Below, piece after piece: positions 44,302 through 54,484 of a DNA stretch of 64,000 bases. Origin of the DNA: Carposina sasakii. Its lineage: Eukaryota > Arthropoda > Insecta > Lepidoptera > Carposinidae. The first letter of the stretch is position 1. Every line of letters starts with the position of its first letter. The stretch lies in NCBI GenBank assembly GCA_014607495.2, contig CP053163.1:8350716-8414715 (forward strand), read 5' to 3'. A program made the translations under genes and the position numbers. The notes below the pieces were generated by a model. The model did no database searches, was not told the DNA's origin, and saw only the letters and a program-made list of their open reading frames with translations.

Positions 44302-46072
44302 CATCATCATCATCATCATTTACAGCCCTGAGAAGTCCACTGTTGGACATAGGCCTCCCCCAACAACCTCCACTCCGACTGGTCGGAAGCAGCCTGCATC
44401 CAACCGACGCCCGCGACCTTGGCCAGGTCGTCCGTCCACCTCGCGTGTGGCACTCCCACGCTGCGCTTGCCGATACGTGGTATCCACTCTAGAACTTTCC
44501 GACTCCATCGGCCATCAGTTCTTCGAGCTATGTGCCCTGCCCATTGCCACTTCAGCTTGCTGGACCGTTGAGCTATGTCGGTGATCTTTGTACGTCTGCG
44601 GATCTCCTTATTTCTGATTTGATCACGCAAAGAGATCCCAAGCATAGCTCTCACCATCGCTCGCTATGCGATCCTGAGCTTCTTTATGAGGCACATACAT
44701 AGAGACCACGTCTCGGCACCGTAGGTCATCACTGGCAGCACGCACTGGTTGAATACCTTAGTCTTTAAGTACTGGGGTATCTTGGACACAAATATGCTTC
44801 GTAGTTCCCGAACGCTGCCCAGCCGAGTTGGATTCGACGATTTACCTCCTTCTCAAAGTTGGACCTACCTAGTTTGACCGTCTGTCCCAGGTAAACATAC
44901 TCGTCAACAACTTCGAGCATCGAGCTCCCAACTAGTACAGGACTGGGCGGTATATGGACGTTCGACATGATAAGTAACATATTCACACACATATGACCAC
45001 GATGTCGTCTGCGAATCGAAGGTGAGTGATGTATTGGCCATTGATATTAATGCCTAGTTCTTTCCATTCGAGAAGCTTAAAGGCGTCTTCCACTGCATTA
45101 GTGAAGAGCTTCGGAGAAATAACATCTCCTTGTCTCACTCCCCTCTGCAATGAAATCGGCTCTGTACTCGTACCGACATGGTGGCGTTACTGTATAAACA
45201 CTTCAGCACTTCAATATATCGATGGTCAATATGGCACCGCTGGAGAGACTGCAGCACTGCCCATGTCTCGATCGAATCAAATGCCTTCTCATAGTCCACG
45301 AACGCTAGGCATAGTGACCAATTATACTCTTCCGCTTTTTTGTATAATCTACCGTAGCGTGTGGATATGGCCTATGGTACTGAACCCTATTCGGAAACCG
45401 GCTTGTTCAGGAGGCTGGAAGTCATCAAACCTGCGAGCAAGACGATTCGTGATTACCCTTGAAAACAACAACAACCACACTTCTGTTCCATGCTTCCGGT
45501 GTTACGCCTTCGAGCAGGACGGAATTGAAGAGCCTCTGGAGAACCCTCAGTACCAGAGTTGCACCCGCTCTTAGAAGCTCTGATGTAATTCCATCGTCGC
45601 CCGGCGCTTTTTTTTAGTTGTTTAAGGGCAGTCGTAATCTCGTACAGGCTGATATCCGGGATGTCTTCAGTATAGTGTCAGGTGGGCTTGGCTCTTGGGT
45701 TTTTGCCTAATCTAACAGGTTTAGCGACCGAGGGATATAGCTCTCAATATAACCTCTCAATCTCCCTTAGCACCTCTGGTATGGTAGACGCTACACTGCC
45801 ATCCTCTGTCTTCAGCTTCGTCAACTGGCTCTGCCCAATAGATAATTCTCTTGTGAACACTTTGGAGCCTTGGTTTCGCTCTATTGTCTCCTTAATGCAG
45901 CGAGTATTAAAGCTGCGGATGTCGTGTCGCAGAGACTTGGAGATACATCTATTGAGCTGCCGATATGCTTCAGCGTCATCAGAGGACTGCAGAAACATTG
46001 CGCGCCTTTCCGCCATGAGGTTGAGGGTATGATCAGTCAGTTTCTGGGGGTATGTTAATTATTAAATTATTA
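44302..46072 (-). pseudogene. RTE-type LINE, 5'-truncated and frameshifted
   Basis: The insertion is bounded by an 11-bp target duplication (aagattaatgt at 44291-44301 and 46073-46083) and ends in (ATG)n on the minus strand. Reading 46016 to 45744 gives the region before the reverse transcriptase (AERRAMFLQSSDDAEAYRQLN). Fragments of the polymerase follow in several frames. Then 44992-44765 gives VVDEYVYLGQTVKLGRSNFE and NRRIQLGWAAFG, and 44657-44316 gives KWQWAGHIARRTDGRWS and ARWTDDLAKVAGVGWMQAA, the characteristic C-terminus of insect RTE/BovB-like elements. The APE endonuclease is absent. Multiple frameshifts make it inactive. Its 3' end resembles that of the S2 SINEs, which it probably mobilised. 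Confidence 0.88.
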
Positions 46073-46200
46073 AAGATTAATGTAGAAAAGATTAATTTAG
46101 GTATTTGACGGATAAAAGTGCAATCGCATCTGATCTAATAAGCTGGTTAATGATTATTTATTTATTATAGATAAATCACGTTTTAATTACACCATTAAAT

Positions 46201-46254
46201 TCACTATGGGTGCGCCCACCACCGGGCCCTACACCCTCCACTGACCCTCGGATC
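46201..46254 (-). repeat. Second copy of the 54-bp GC-rich block
   Basis: Exact inverse of 16266-16319. It lies about 120 bp beyond the RTE insertion, without neighbouring endonuclease-relic sequence. Confidence 0.8.
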
Positions 46255-46795
46255 TGATAACTCATAATTGCGACAACAGGCACTTGCACTAACTACAATC
46301 GCCATGAGAAACCAGACCCGAGCACCTAGCATGCAAGACGATACATTGCACCATTCCGAAATCAAAAACTAGATAAATAATCTACATATGTTTCGCCAAC
46401 AACCGTGGCATCCTCAGGATTATAGAAATTAATAAATTAGTAAACCACTAATTATTATGAACCTCTAAAACCGGTTTTAGATAGTGAATGTTTGAACTTC
46501 CGAATTGTAACGCCTAATACAATTTCATTTATACACCATTAAAATTAACTCGCATGTCAAAGAACGAAGTCTCTCACCCAAGAACTCTCTATGGATTTAC
46601 TACTAAGAATGCAGGTATAAAAATAATCGGCACAGGCATCCTAATGCATCCATTTAACACGTATATAAATAGATACTGTGTCTTTTGGAAGTATCAAACA
46701 ATTTCAATTTTATCGCCATATGAGTCTGAAAGTATTACAAAATGTCACTTTTGTGGGTCGCCATTTTTAATATAAAGATCTTTTAGGGCCGATTT
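46255..46795. other. Non-coding stretch
   Basis: Nothing recognised. Confidence 0.4.
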
Positions 46796-46937
46796 TTCCA
46801 ATAGCCAGTTAGCTTATCTGACGGTTAAGGTTGATGATGTCTCTATCTTAATCAAGTTTTAAAGAAAGAGCGGCATGGGAAAGACAGCATCAAATATATC
46901 CATCAGATAGGCTATCTGACCATTGGAAAATCAGCCC
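46796..46937. mobile_element. MITE of the GGGCC-GATTTTTCCAAT type, complete copy
   Basis: gggccgatttttccaatag at the left pairs with the right end ccattggaaaatcagccc. It is flanked by TA on both sides, and the core contains catcaaatatatccatcag. TA flanks fit a Tc1/mariner-like origin. Confidence 0.75.
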
Positions 46938-46983
46938 TAAATTAATATTATATAGGTAAATAATATTAAGAAATGCATTTTTT

Positions 46984-47051
46984 TGCCCGAGTGAGACTTG
47001 AACTCACGACCTTTCGCATCGCTGTGCTCTAACCAACTGAGCTACCGGGTC
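46984..47051 (-). tRNA. tRNA-like sequence or tRNA pseudogene
   Basis: The minus strand has an A box (tagctcagttgg), a complete D arm (gctc/gagc), and a T arm with a perfect 5-bp stem (gtgag/ctcac) around ttcaagt. Five acceptor pairs form, while the first two positions mismatch. Only 18 nt lie between D and T arms instead of the usual 23, so no normal anticodon arm can form and no anticodon can be read. It is therefore a pseudogene or the head of a SINE rather than a working tRNA. Confidence 0.6.
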
Positions 47052-47610
47052 ATTTAACTCGGATTACGAATTTACCATTAAAATTTTGAATACTTGTAGA
47101 GAACTGTAAAGTACAACTACATTGCTGCTTTTAAACCTGACACCTATTTAAACATGTAAAGGTACACTGAACATTAAGTGGTTTCGCTTTAATTAACTAA
47201 GCCCATTTAGCCAGTCGTACAATCAGTGCAATAGCAGTGTACAGCGCACTAGCTCTGTGACTAGTAAATGAAATCTCGAATGAAACACTCTATGTAGTAG
47301 TTATGCCTAAGGCATACATATTGTATGACAAGCAGTGTTACAAATGGGCTAGATATTTTGAATTATATGAAAGACATAAAGGCAAACTGGTGAAAAGTGG
47401 ATGTGTTTTTTTGCACACTTCTGCCCAACTTCTTTGGGGGATAATGGGTGTGACTATGTGTATGTATGTATGAAAGGAATAAATTACTTGATTATTTGTA
47501 CAGTTCTATCTCACATAACCTAACCTAACCAAACAAAGTGCTAAAAGCCAAATAATGTGCCTCTAAAACCTATACTATTCAAAATATCTAGCCTTTTATA
47601 ATACGGAGTG
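47052..47610. other. Non-coding stretch
   Basis: At 47385-47450 it contains the repeat fragment with ctgcccaacttcttt that is shared with 6176-6250. Confidence 0.45.
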
Positions 47611-47726
47611 CGCTACGAAAACGGTGCGTGTAGCACAATCGCTACGAAATCGATGCGCGTAGCACAACCGCTACGAAATCGGTGCGCGTAGTACAATAGC
47701 TACAAAAGCAATGCGCGTAGCACAAC
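47611..47726. repeat. 29-bp minisatellite, four units
   Basis: Units start at 47611, 47640, 47669 and 47698, each close to cgctacgaaatcgatgcgcg followed by tagcacaac. A partial fifth unit (agttacga) follows. The units differ from one another at about one to six positions. Confidence 0.9.
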
Positions 47727-48401
47727 AGTTACGAATTAACGATAGCGTCACGTATGGCAAAACTAATGCATTTAGCGAAATATCTACTCTATATTTGTAG
47801 AGTTTTTGTGGTCTGAATGACAGGATTTATATCATATGAAATTTAACAATGCAAATAAAATCAACACACTCAGAAATACATTTTAGCATGACCAAACTCT
47901 CTTGAGCACAGTTGCTGCTACACTAATGCTCGTATAGTTTGAAAGATGCCCTCTGGCCGACTAGTTCAAGCATAGAACTGTAAACTCAAGCTACTTACAA
48001 CGTTGCTGTGCCATTAAACCATACGAAATAATAGGAATGTACTGGTTTTGTGTCCTACATTGTATTTCACTGCCTTTGTTATTGTAGTTTATGTTACCCG
48101 TGTTTAGCTAACTGGACCAATGACTGAGAGATCTAGTATTGATTTCAGGCTGATGAAGCATATTTTTTGCATTTTAAATAACACCTCTTTACATGAAAAA
48201 TGCAGCCGTTTATGAAATATCAAATCGTTGTTCTTGCAAAGAGGCGATAACATTTTAAAATAATCTCTTTATATCTATTTATATATCTCTTACAATTAAC
48301 AGTCTACTGAGGAACTCAAGCATTCTCTCTAGCGATAAACTAGCATCTTGCCACAGATCATTTATAAGTGATCACAGCCACGTTTATGATACTGCAGTTC
48401 T
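47727..48401. other. Non-coding stretch
   Basis: Nothing recognised. Confidence 0.4.
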
Positions 48402-48517
48402 GTGGGGTAAGCACGAACCTCTCGATAGTCCGTAACGCTAGCGTCAAACTGTCAAATCACATAGATTTTGCTAGAGAGTCGCTAGCGTTACGCCGCGTAA
48501 AAAGGTTCGCGCACCCC
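48402..48517. mobile_element. Small inverted-repeat element (MITE-like)
   Basis: cgtaacgctagcg at 48431-48443 pairs exactly with 48480-48492, and gtggggtaagcacgaacct pairs imperfectly with aggttcgcgcaccccac. About 115 bp, non-coding. A target duplication was not identified. Confidence 0.65.
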
Positions 48518-49075
48518 ACTGGCTACCCCATTACTGTAACACAGTCGTGTACATATTATGTATGTAAATTATTATTCACCCAGAGTTAAAGTGTCCACTT
48601 CCACGAAATCTATAAACCACGATTAACTTTGAGTAACGTCCATAATACATCGATATCTCGATAGTTATCTTCAATAGCTGTGACCGTAACCGTTTCACGG
48701 TGAACGGTTAAACACTATGGTATCTATTTTGGGGTAATTTAATTTACCTAATTCATAGACTATACCTACATAATATGGCTATATAGTATAGGTATAACTG
48801 TCCGCAATTACGAATGTTCCCTCATCAAAGGACGTAACCGACATATTAGTAAACAGCATCTGACATCGAGATTACCATCTACTTGGCATCGGACCCAACC
48901 TTTGTTTATGTGTCTGCTAATATGAACCGACCTTAATTGGTCTGTCAATGGAGCAGCTTTACAATAAATACGATCTCAATGTATATATAACATCGAACGA
49001 GTGACAAAATAATGTGATGCGTAACAGGCCATTAAGTGTGAGTACGAGCGAGTATATACTCGTAGGTATAAGATA
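48518..49075. other. Non-coding stretch
   Basis: Short hairpins only (for example the near-palindrome aaccgtttcacggtgaacgg near 48687). No gene. Confidence 0.4.
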
Positions 49076-49311
49076 TACCAAAAAGTACTGATTATCTTTT
49101 GACACGAAACTAGGTAGGTAAAAAGAAACAACTTTCATTATGGGACCAACTCCGAATAATTCCATACAATCTTGAATAATTACTGCACTGAAATGTATGG
49201 AACAGCTGATTTTTTTTCCCCCAATTTCAGAGTTCTGTTGGTCCCCTAATGAAAGTTGTTTCTTTTTACCTACCTAGTTTCGTGTCAAAAGATAATCGGG
49301 ACTTTTTGGTA
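49076..49311. repeat. Foldback element with 75-bp arms
   Basis: 49076-49150 and 49237-49311 are reverse complements at 72 of 75 positions, around an 86-bp spacer. Similarity fades outside. A non-coding inverted-repeat transposon is likely. Confidence 0.85.
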
Positions 49312-49357
49312 GACCTTATATATGGATCATGTGGCTGTATAGTATCAGTAGAGTAGA

Positions 49358-49480
49358 ATATTACCACTTCATGTCCGCCAGTCGGCATCGCAAGAGGCAG
49401 GGGTAGGCAGAGGTGGGCAGCAGCGCCTCTCGTGTTGAAAACATAATCCGAAAATTACACTACCGTTACCATCCCCATTT
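49358..49480 (+). mobile_element. SINE family S2, 5' part
   Basis: taccacttcatgtccgccag, gtgggcagcagcgcctctcg and gaaaacataatccgaaaatt match the first half of the 28018 copy. The tail is missing. Confidence 0.65.
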
Positions 49481-49642
49481 ATAAAAGTAATACTACTTAA
49501 CACCTTCCTAGCCATCTATATCATAAAACTACACGTTGTACATGCACATACAGAGTTAATTGGATATTAAGTCTCAAGCCGAGTCTACCTATAGATACGA
49601 GAATGAAAGGCATATAGGCGACGTCGCCCAGGCGCAATTCGT

Positions 49643-49792
49643 TTTAAGCCGTGTCCACGCGAGTGTAACGTGAAATATTACGTTACAGTTAATTTATGCG
49701 AACAGTATGGAAGTCACAGGACATCCTTTATTGTAAAGCGTTCACACAAAGACTGTCTAATTACATTTCACGTTACGTGGACACGACTTAAT
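49643..49792. mobile_element. Inverted-repeat element (MITE-like)
   Basis: ttaagccgtgtccacg...taacgtgaaatatta at the left pairs with taattacatttcacgttacg and tggacacgacttaa at the right, with a 4-bp insertion in the left arm. About 150 bp, non-coding. Confidence 0.65.
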
Positions 49793-49918
49793 ATAGCTTA
49801 ATAAGGGTTTGCCAGATGAGACTGTCGAAAGTTGTATGAAAAAAGGAGGAGCAGGAAACAATAAAAGACAAATATCAATTTCACATTTCTTTGCACCCCC
49901 TGCTTCCGTCGGCTTCAT

Positions 49919-50072
49919 TGGGGGGTTTTTGCCCATAGTCACCATGCTGGGCAGGCGGGTTGGTGACCGCAGTGTGCTTTTCGGACTATATTATCTACAC
50001 GGGAGGCGCTGCTACTCACCTCCCAGAACCCTTAATCGCCTCATACGATACCCGCGGGCAGGCATGTGATGG
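49919..50072 (-). mobile_element. SINE family S2, fragment
   Basis: On the minus strand it reads tgcccgcgggtatcgtatga, gaggcgattaagggttctg, ggaggtgagtagcagcgcct and ggcaaaaacccccca, the order seen at 28018. The tail is missing. Confidence 0.65.
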
Positions 50073-50134
50073 ATTCATATTCCAGATTCATATACCAGAC
50101 ATACACCGAGGGACTAGCGCCGAAGGCTGGATAG

Positions 50135-50644
50135 TAGAGATGTAACGGATATGCGGTAACTATCCGGTATCCGGCCTATGCGGCCTTGTTTTCACTATCC
50201 GAACGGATACCGGATAGTAATATTCTCTTAATTTTACAGAATGAAAAATAATGTAAATCGTACCACATAATCGTTTTTTTGATTATGACATTTCTTGTTA
50301 ATCAAACAAACAAAAAACTTAGACAAGTGAAAAAACAATGGAATAAACTAGCGAACTGAGAAACAAACACAAACTGTCATGCCAGCTGTACACACTCGCC
50401 GAGACAGACCAAGAGCGAGTGTGTACAGGATGCTCTCGTCTAGTCTCGTCCGCTCGGCCTTACTGATTACGTAACTTGTAATAACAAAGCCGAATATTTC
50501 CTATCCCGTTCACCGTGTCTATATTCAAATCAAACTGATCACGTCGTGTAAGGCGATAAAGAGCCGGATATCCGCTCCAGCTTCGTAGCTTGCTAAATAT
50601 TCGGTATCCGGTATCCGGCCAAACCACTATCCGTTTCATCTCTA
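50135..50644. mobile_element. Non-autonomous hAT-type transposon
   Basis: An exact 8-bp target duplication ctggatag flanks the element (50127-50134 and 50645-50652). The terminal inverted repeats tagagatgtaacggata and the complement of tatccgtttcatctcta are nearly perfect. Eight-base duplications and TAGAGATG-like ends are typical of hAT elements. The interior has no transposase but carries a 14-bp hairpin (50386-50399 with 50415-50428) and several subterminal ccggatacc/ggtatccgg copies, probable transposase-binding sites. Confidence 0.9.
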
Positions 50645-50679
50645 CTGGATAGACGTATAGCAATTCAAACAAACTATTA

Positions 50680-50814
50680 GGCCCGATTTTTACAATGCAA
50701 TGGTCTGACAACCAATCCGCAGAATAAATTTTGTCTCTTATCTTGATTACATATTAGAGAAAGACATCTATTTATTATTCAGACAGGCTATCTCACCGTT
50801 GGATAAACCGGCCC
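50680..50814. mobile_element. MITE of the GGGCC-GATTTTTCCAAT type, copy 4
   Basis: ggcccgatttttacaatg at the left and ccgttggataaaccggcc at the right are imperfect complements. The core with tctcttatcttgattacat matches copies 1 and 3. Confidence 0.65.
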
Positions 50815-52419
50815 TTACTGAAATGCCCTCTACGTACGTACCTACCGAGCAACTTAAAACAGGTTTTTTTGTCTCATTATGCCTATGATATGGCCTATGA
50901 TTTTTTATGATAATTTTATTATAAAAATTTTATGATATGAATAATGCCCAATAAACCCAAATAACTTGAGCAAAATAATATAATGTCGCAGTAAGTTAGA
51001 TAAAGCCGTAATTTAGTTATATCCCGAGGGATATAACTAGATACCGTAACATAGTTATACGAAAGCGATTTATTACTATCTCATTAGAAATATAGTTATA
51101 AAACGGTCCAAGTTTAGTGAGAGTCTTAAACTTAAACATGTAACCTAACACAGAAGAGCTTGTAAGCCAGAAAAACTCCGCGGTGCTCTATACAAAAGCT
51201 TATTAGATATACCTATTTAAATAAAAACACACATTTAAGTGCATATTTGCTAAGAAGTTTGAATTAACATAAATTTTAAAATAAAAACAGCTGCATTCAC
51301 AGGACAAAATGCTGCAGCACTCTCGTTATAATTAAGTGCTTAGTAGAAAGTTCATAGTTATATAGGATTCATAAAATAAAATACAAGTTTGAATTCGCGG
51401 TTGGGTGGAAGTTGACGGGGGAACAGAATTTATTAATGTAACGTAATCGTTACCTTACTCTTAAAACTAAGTATTTCTATACATAATGTGAATAAATATA
51501 TTTTCAAAAAAACTACAAATATCTAACATAATACTAATTGATTAATTATATTGTGGAAAATAACCTAACTATCTAAATAAGAACAGATAATCTTACAACC
51601 TAAACTATAACTAAGATTATGGCTGTACGGCTCATAATGTCCTTTGCCTTCTCCTTCGAAATTAAAAAAAGCAAATGGACGCTACGTTTGAGAACTGGGA
51701 TCCGGCGGGAAAAGCTGGAAGGGAGCGGGTGTAATTTTCTTGTGAAAATCAAAAATTATTTGTAAATGGCTTGCATGTGTCCGTAAAGTGATGTTTTCTG
51801 GTAGATAAGTTATATTTTGATTAATTGTGATGTGAATCTAGTGCGTGTGCATGGTTTTATATGCAGGTAAGCTGAGTAAAACTTTAACCGGAATACGATC
51901 TCTTCATGGGCCCATGTAAGTTGTTTCTGCAATTATTTTTCATTTTGACTAACTTTACACTTGTTCTTGAGGATTTTCCCGACGTTTCCATTCATCACCA
52001 TCATCATTTTATCATCCCATAAATTCAGAAATCATTTACTAAAGACAATGGCTGTATGGGCTTAGTTCCCCTTGCCTTTCCTTCGGGATAAACTAAACAA
52101 ACAAAAAATTGCGAACTGGTTACAGGGCGATGCCGCCATTTTTTGAAAAAGATCTGCAAGCTGATGACGCTTAGTTAAATTAATTTTATTTTCTACCTCT
52201 AAACGGAAGCTACTTCTACTACAATTTTATTCCTAAAAAAATTTCCAATACGAGCGTGTGGCGAATTCCCCTCTAGGGTGAGTGTTGCAACCAAATATAT
52301 TTTATAAGTGTAAATATAAATTATTAGTTTATGATTTTCACCATTTATTTAATTAGATTAAGTGTGTAAAATATTAGTAATGCATTTTATAACTATAATT
52401 TTATATGGTGTAAATAGTA
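50815..52419. other. AT-rich DNA without a gene
   Basis: Patches near 51625-51740 and 52030-52190 share text of the type gcctt(c)tccttcg, but no frame or RNA gene is supported. Confidence 0.4.
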
Positions 52420-53686
52420 CAGTCTGTTTGACAAGAGCGTGTACGGCAAAACTTTTTTTTAGGTACCGCTAGAAGCTTGGTTGAGAATTGGGCAGGTAGC
52501 TAGCCCCTTCCCCTCAGATGCTTTGTGTATAGAGTCTCAGTTGTCGTTCGATCTTTGTCAGAGAAGGACGTATTTCGTCATGAGCGCTACGTACGCATCA
52601 CGTTATGAAGCAGTGTTTTTGTGTTTGCATCCAAAAGGACCCAAAATGTCATACGCAGCCGCTGCAAAATACATGAAAAAGTCAAAGACATTTGTTTGTA
52701 AGTGGGTGAAACGCATTTCCGAAGTAAAAAATGTCGACTATCTGCCTAATCGTGGCTCTACGCAAAAAACAACGAAAAAGGAGGACAAAATGATTTTACG
52801 GGTATTCGAGAAGAATTCTCGCCTATCGTTACGTGGTGGCCAAGTGGTTTTGCTTTAAAAGGGCCTTAATGTGTCATGTGATACTATAAGAAGACGTTTA
52901 CTGGCTCATGATGTAAAATTTCGTAGCATAATAAAGAAACCGCTACTTTCGGAAAATCATGTTAAAAAGAGACTCACTTGGGCGCAGGAAAATTTGGACC
53001 GGGATTGGGACAATGTAATTTTTTCGGACGAAGCTTCTTTTTGGGCACGTTCTTCTGTCACTCATACCTGGTGTACCCACGCCAATAAATTCATCCAGCG
53101 GACGGTCAAACATCCGGTGAAGGTGCACGTTTGGGGTTGTTTTTCAAAACAGGGATTTGGTACCTTGCACATATTTACAGGTAATTTAAATGCAGCTAAA
53201 ATGGTCAAAATATATCAAATGGCTTTATTACCATCTGCTCAAAAGTGGTTTAGAAGGAAAAACATATATTGGTTACTGCAAGAAGACAATGACCCGAAAC
53301 ATCGGAGTCGTCTTTGTACAGCGTGGAAACAAGAAAATGACGTTGAAGTACTAGATTGGCCATCACAGTCGCCGGATGCAAATTCAATAGAAAATGTTTG
53401 GGCACTCATGAAGTTGAAGCTTCGAGGAAAGCAGATCTGGACTTTAAAACGATTAGTTCGTGAAATTAGACTTATTTGGAGGTCTTTGTCCCAGGATTAT
53501 GCAATAAAATTAGTAGAAAGTATGCCTCGAAGACTCCAGTCAATTATTGATAATGGAGGCGACTGGACAAGTTATTAATAATAAAGCATCATTGTCTATA
53601 TCATGTATAATGAGTGTATTTTTTTTCTATTTTTTATCCCAATTCATTCCCGAGTTTTGCCGTACACGCTCTTGTCAAACAGACTG
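52420..53686 (+). mobile_element. Tc1-type DNA transposon
   Basis: Perfect 34-bp terminal inverted repeats (52420-52453 and 53653-53686, starting cagtctgtttgacaagag) are flanked by TA at 52418-52419 and 53687-53688. The 1267-bp element carries one transposase gene. Undecayed ends suggest fairly recent movement. Confidence 0.95.
52580..53578 (+). pseudogene. Tc1-type transposase with one in-frame stop
   Basis: The ATG at 52580 opens a 333-codon frame, the usual size for Tc1 transposases. A helix-turn-helix region (SYAAAAKYMKKSKTFVCKWV) should bind the terminal repeats. The catalytic triad is D150 (IFSDEASF), D236 (QEDNDPKH) and E271 (SIENVW), with 34 residues between the last two, that is DD34E. 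Codon 93 (52856-52858) is TAA between GQVVLL and KGLNVSCDTIRRR, in the same frame and without a shift, so a single substitution probably inactivates the copy. In-frame sequence upstream of 52580 lacks an ATG and looks like leader. Confidence 0.93.
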
Positions 53687-54234
53687 TATATACCTACTAA
53701 CTCGTCCATACTAACTGGCCGTCCTAACATAAAACTAAATTACTTACTTAGAATATTAACTTGAATTAAAATGATTATGTATGTGCCTACCACATCATTG
53801 ATCACTAATTAGTGGCATCGGTGACCACATTTCTTAGCTTGCTCCATGTTACCGTATGTCGCAGGCAGTAACACCAAACCAGACTTTTCTACAAATGTCT
53901 AGATTGTAAATTGGAATTCCAGGGACCCTATCCTAGACTCTACCTACCCTACCTACCAGATCCTGCCTTCCATTCTATTGGGATCAAGACGTCGCGGCTG
54001 CCCGTGACGACATCCTGAATCTTCACCGGAAGCGGCAGGGAAGTGGTTTTCCGATAACTGTATATAGTGAATCGAACTTTGCGTGCTAAAGACTCACTCC
54101 CTGAGACTACCTAATATCTTTTCTCTTACTATTTTTATATATAACTGTCTACCTTATTTTGTAAATATATTGTAAATTGTAAATATTCTAGTCTTATTTT
54201 ATTAACGTACCTACCTACTAACTAATACGTAACA
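53687..54234 (+). other. Probable 5' LTR region of the gag element
   Basis: An LTR should end at ca (54233-54234), just before the primer-binding site. Its left limit is not clear and I found no second copy downstream, so extent and identity are inferred. Confidence 0.4.
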
Positions 54235-54235
54235 A

Positions 54236-54246
54236 TGGCGCCCAAC
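54236..54246 (+). promoter_or_regulatory. Primer-binding site, tRNA-Lys type
   Basis: tggcgcccaac is the complement of the 3' end of insect tRNA-Lys including CCA, as in Drosophila gypsy. It lies 249 bp before the gag ATG. Confidence 0.8.
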
Positions 54247-54484
54247 TATAACTTCTAAACAAAGTTCGAGCTCACTTATGCGTGTTTTAGCACTAGTTAG
54301 TTATCTCTGGTGTTGGTTTTTACTGCTGCTATTTTTTCTGTGTTTTTCTGTGTTGTATTTTTTGTGTTTACTCAATTTTACCGTTTTTTTACTGCTCTGC
54401 TGTCCTACTATTGTGTATACGGCTGGTCTATAATTGTTTTTGATTGCAATACACACCTACTCATTTTGCTACTCGCCAGTCAAA

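Noticed and set aside
45026..45574. 182-codon frame on the plus strand
   Set aside because: Antisense shadow of the decayed RTE reverse transcriptase.
47516..47530. cctaacctaacc as insect telomeric repeat
   Set aside because: Only about two and a half CCTAA units; too short to mean anything.
47611..47726. CRISPR-like array
   Set aside because: Units are directly adjacent without unique spacers and the DNA is clearly eukaryotic; a minisatellite.
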